Shown here one piece after another: positions 61,343 to 64,000 of a stretch of 64,000 bases of DNA. The DNA lies in the NCBI GenBank assembly GCA_963769255.1, contig CAVYKV010000001.1:248001-312000 (forward strand). The letters run 5' to 3'. Made by a program: the position numbers and the translations under genes. The stretch comes from JAKACA01 sp963769255. Its GTDB lineage: Bacteria > Actinomycetota > Acidimicrobiia > Acidimicrobiales > Bog-793. Each line of letters opens with the position of its first letter. Within the stretch, counting starts at the first letter, position 1. A model generated the notes under the pieces. It had not been told where the DNA came from, ran no database searches, and saw only the letters and a list, made by a program, of their open reading frames with translations.

Positions 61343-62576
61343 CCACGATGCGGCAACCTCGGGTGCCGGCTCGCTCGACCTCGCCGGCGAGGCGCTGCGC
61401 CGCGGCAAGCGACTCCGGCGACAGCGCCAGACGGCGCGCCGGGGAGCGGCCGGCTCGCTCGTGCTCGTGCTCAGTGCCGGTCTGGCGATCGGTGTCGTGC
61501 ACGCCTCCTCCGGCCCGTCGGTCGTCCAAGGCGGAGGCGGGTCCACGACAGCGACCACCGTCGCCGGCCCGTCCGGGAGCGTCGTCCCGGCCGACTTTCG
61601 ACCCGGGTCGTTCACAGCGGTGAGTCTCGACGAGTGGTGGATGCTCGGGACCGCTCGGTGCGGCACCGGCTCCGGCACCTGCCTCGCCATCGTTCGCACG
61701 ACCGATGGCGGTTCCAGCTTTGCTTCCATCCCGAGCCCGCCGGTGAGCCCCGGCGACGTCACGCAGCTGCGCTTTGCCAATGCACGTGACGGGTACGCCT
61801 TCGGTCCGCAGCTGTGGGAGACGACCGACGGCGGCGCTTCCTGGGGCCGCCTCGCCACGCCGGGGGCGGTCACCGAGCTCGAGGCGGCCGATGGTGAGGC
61901 CTATGCGCTCACCTGCTTCACGAGCTCCGCCAGCTGCCGGTCGATGCGGCTGCAGCGTTCGGTGGCCGGCTCGGGCACCTGGCAGCAGCTCTCGACGCCG
62001 GCGCGGCTCACCTATGGGGCGCAGTTCGCCGTGAGCGGGCAGAACCTGTACGTCTTGAGCGGCAACGAGCCACCTCTCTTCTTGCTGTACTCCTCCGACG
62101 GGGGGGCGACGTTCGGCAAGCGGGTCGACCCGTGCGTCCCCGGCCTCGGCGGTCGTTTGACGGCAGCCGTGGTCGGAGACCCGGAGCTGTGGGCCGCCTG
62201 CCCCACCGGCACGATGGCGGGTGCCTGGCTGTCGGGCACCGACGGCAGGACTTGGCACGCCGCTGGCTCGGGCAGGACGGGGGGGTTTCCCAACAGTTTG
62301 GGTCTGGCCGCTGCATCGTCATCGGTGGCGCTCGCCTGGCCGGGGCCGGAGATCTCGGGCGAGACGCCCGCTTCCCTCGGCCGAACGACGAACGGGGGCC
62401 AGACTTACTCGGCCGTGTTGTCGAGAGCCGGCCGTGTCTCGTGGGCAGGATTCAGCTACGCAACTCGCGCCTATGCCCTCCTGACACCGACGAAGAACGG
62501 CACCAACGGGCCACCGTCCCTGTTCGAGTCCAATGACGGGGGGCTCATATGGCATCGCGTGGCGATCAAGGATTGA
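61335..62576 (+). CDS. Membrane-anchored BNR/beta-propeller-like protein, sigma-factor partner
   Basis: A 413-residue protein with one membrane helix (AAGSLVLVLSAGLAIGVVHA, about residues 36-55) after a basic cytoplasmic segment. The rest is extracytoplasmic and carries BNR/photosynthesis-stability-like repeats with the Asp-Gly-Gly-x-Ser/Thr turn (TTDGGSSFASI, TTDGGASWGRL, SSDGGATFGKR, TTNGGQTYSAV, SNDGGLIWHRV). This is a propeller signature. The short cytoplasmic segment could bind the sigma factor, but no typical anti-sigma zinc motif is seen. Co-translation with the sigma gene supports a sensing role. Confidence 0.75.
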   Translation: MTDHDAATSGAGSLDLAGEALRRGKRLRRQRQTARRGAAGSLVLVLSAGLAIGVVHASSGPSVVQGGGGSTTATTVAGPSGSVVPADFRPGSFTAVSLDEWWMLGTARCGTGSGTCLAIVRTTDGGSSFASIPSPPVSPGDVTQLRFANARDGYAFGPQLWETTDGGASWGRLATPGAVTELEAADGEAYALTCFTSSASCRSMRLQRSVAGSGTWQQLSTPARLTYGAQFAVSGQNLYVLSGNEPPLFLLYSSDGGATFGKRVDPCVPGLGGRLTAAVVGDPELWAACPTGTMAGAWLSGTDGRTWHAAGSGRTGGFPNSLGLAAASSSVALAWPGPEISGETPASLGRTTNGGQTYSAVLSRAGRVSWAGFSYATRAYALLTPTKNGTNGPPSLFESNDGGLIWHRVAIKD

Positions 62577-62847
62577 CCGGTCGTCGGTGATCGTGCCGGA
62601 CCGATGTGCCGGTTCGGTCCTTTGGGGAGTATGCCCAAGTGTCTCAAGAGTCTGGTTGTCGCTCGTTACGCCATGTAAGGGTCAACGTATCGTAGCCATG
62701 TTCACCGTGTAGCGGCCTGCTGTAGATAGCGTGTTTGCGCGTATCGTGTATGCCTGAGTGTACTTGCATAGCGGGGTCCACCACCTGAGCAGAGCTCGCG
62801 CGTATCGTTGTGGATCTCACCTCGTACCCCTCCCGCCGGCTCAGAGC
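62577..62847. other. Lower-GC gap, probable left end of the IS66 element
   Basis: No gene is seen. GC drops below that of the window. GCGCGTATCGT occurs at 62738 and 62799, and a close relative AACGTATCGT at 62684, so the repeated motif may be a transposase-binding site. I could not define the terminal inverted repeat or target duplication. Confidence 0.45.
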
Positions 62848-62868
62848 CCAACTCCTACAAGGAGTTGG
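62848..62868 (+). promoter_or_regulatory. Hairpin over the transposase ribosome binding site
   Basis: CCAACTCC-TACAA-GGAGTTGG is a perfect 8-bp stem with a 5-nt loop. Its right arm contains the GGAG site and touches the GTG start at 62868. Such stems limit translation of read-through transcripts in several insertion sequences. Confidence 0.6.
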
Positions 62869-64000
62869 TGAGCAAGATCGCCAGTCTGCGGAAGATGCTC
62901 GAGCGCAACACCGCCGAGGTCGCAAAGCTGAGCGAGCGCCTCAGCCAGCGCGATGCCCGCATCGCCGAGCTGGAGCGGCTTCTGTCCGGACTCCCGCCGT
63001 TCGGGCAAGCGCCAGGCGGCTCCGTTCTCCAAGGGCGACCCGAAGGAGGAGCCGGCACGTCCCGGGCGACGAAGCGGTGATGCTCATGGTCGCCACGGTC
63101 ATCGCATGGCTCCCGCCGGCCCCCCCGACCGGACGATCGACGTGCCGCTGCCGGCATGCTGCCCTGACTGCGGAGGGGAGGTCGAGCACGAGCGGACTGC
63201 CGAGCAGTTCCAGGTCGAGCTTCCCGAGATGCGCCCGGTCACCACGAAGTTCGCCGTCGGCGTCGGCCGCTGCCGCAACTGCGGCAGGAGAGTGCAGGGC
63301 CGCCATGGCGAGCAGACCTCGGACGCCCTCGGCGCTGCCTGCTCCCAGGTGGGTCCGACGGCGAAGGCATGGGCGGCCTGGCTGCACTACGGCCTCGGGC
63401 TGAGCTTTGTGAAGTCGGCCAGCCTGCTCGCCCGCCTCGGGGTCAAGGTCTCAGCCGGGGCACTCTGCCAAGCGGCCCAGTCGTCCTCGACCGACCTCTT
63501 CGCGGTGCAGGCCTCGATCGTCAAAGCCGTGAATGACTCGGCCATGATCGTTCCCGACGAGACGGGCTGGCGCGTCGGCGGCGAGGGTGCCTGGCTCTGG
63601 GTGGCAGCGACCCATAACGCCACTGCCTACTGGGTCGCCGACGGCCGCGGCTTCGATCAAGCCTGCGAGGTGATCTCGCCGGAGTTCTCCGGCGTCATGG
63701 TGCGAGACGGCTGGGCTCCTTACCGCCGCTTCGGCAACGCCACGCACCAAACGTGTTTGGCCCACCTCTGTCGTCGAAGCGACGAGCTCATCGCCGACCT
63801 GCCCGTCTCGGGGCGGGACACGCCCCGCAAGGTGCGGGAGATCCTGACCGAGGCGCTCATCGCCCGCGAGCTCGAAGATGGCGAGCGGGCGACGGTGATC
63901 GCCGACCTCGCCGAGCGGGTCGAGATGCTCGCCGACGACGCTCATCCCCACAACGAGAACCGCAAGCTCGTGGCGCACCTGTACGCCGAGCGAGAAGCTT
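62868..64000 (+). CDS. IS66-family transposase, 3' partial, frame break
   Basis: The N-terminal part (VSKIASLRKMLERNTAEVAKLSERL) is the IS66 coiled coil. Near 62990 the frame changes, and the new frame then runs without a stop to the window end. It holds SGKRQAAPFSKGDPK, zinc-finger cysteines (CCPDCGG and CRNCGR), and the DDE domain start with PDETGWRVGGEGAWLWVAAT and VRDGWAPYRRFGN. CLAHLCRR follows. The third catalytic residue lies beyond 64000. The frame break may be an error or mark an inactive copy. GTG 62868 has GGAG just upstream. Confidence 0.8.

Larger units (their letters stand above)
62640..64000 (+). mobile_element. IS66-family element, partial (right end outside window)
   Basis: The left end is estimated from the drop in GC, the repeated CGTATCGT motif and the transposase start; the right end lies beyond the window. 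The family is assigned from the transposase. Confidence 0.6.

Noticed and set aside
1..64000. tRNA, rRNA or riboswitch genes
   Set aside because: I looked in the gaps for tRNA-like cloverleaf ends and known riboswitch cores and saw none; a covariance scan would be needed to be sure.

Overview
The window is about 64 kb of roughly 70% GC chromosomal DNA. It looks actinobacterial, of no genus I can name. Pointers are a DUF3068 (PorA-like) protein, a deazaflavin (F420)-dependent nitroreductase-family protein, a group 3b [NiFe] hydrogenase with a DosR-like box, cyclase-ATPase-TPR regulators, many GTG/TTG starts and many 4-bp start/stop overlaps. I saw no rRNA, tRNA or CRISPR.

Layout. 0-14 kb is housekeeping and small enzymes: YbjQ-like proteins, a MocR regulator divergent from a flavin-binding PPOX protein, D-aminoacyl-tRNA deacylase, a PanE-like reductase, enoyl-CoA hydratase, a sirtuin, a methyltransferase, an AlkZ/YcaQ-like glycosylase, phosphatases and a phosphopantetheinyl transferase. 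14.07-20.14 kb is a tightly coupled group 3b hydrogenase operon in the order beta, cNMP-binding protein, gamma, delta (small), alpha (large), maturation protease, HypC-like protein, unknown. A DosR-like palindrome sits just upstream. 20.3-26.2 kb holds a DUF3068 protein behind a perfect CRP-type site, PPK2, a short alanyl-tRNA synthetase and an L,D-transpeptidase with lectin-like repeats. 26.3-31.7 kb is a peptide-type ABC importer. 35.2-38.7 kb is a lower-GC island with an orphan solute-binding protein and a CocE-type hydrolase. 38.7-42.4 kb holds a secreted TIG-domain protein and a ClC channel divergent from a MarR regulator across a perfect operator-like palindrome.

The most notable locus is at 42.4-52.3 kb, all on the minus strand: a cyclase-ATPase-TPR regulator, a 222-residue repetitive protein whose 13 cysteines and 13 tryptophans all occur as Cys-Trp pairs, a fused E1-like/YcaO cyclodehydratase, a SagB-type dehydrogenase, and two genes that look like the N- and C-terminal halves of VioB. 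I read it as a RiPP (azole-forming) cluster with a multi-core precursor and VioB-like tailoring proteins. I do not recognise it as a described family.

After that come a TauD-like dioxygenase and a CocE hydrolase, glgC-glgA, a Rieske oxygenase, a sigma factor paired with a membrane-anchored beta-propeller-like protein, and the left part of an IS66-family element running off the window end.

Two window-wide patterns matter. A family of about 50-bp imperfect palindromes (conserved GGAACG-N4-CGTTAC core, 4-nt loop, symmetric internal loop) occurs in intergenic DNA near 2.2, 20.2 and 60.2 kb. Many otherwise intact genes also carry single-base frame breaks (MocR, sirtuin, AlkZ-like, glyoxalase, VioB-C, alpha/beta hydrolase, IS66), several beside short homopolymers. 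This suggests sequencing indels more than true decay, so those products should be treated as probably intact until the reads are checked.
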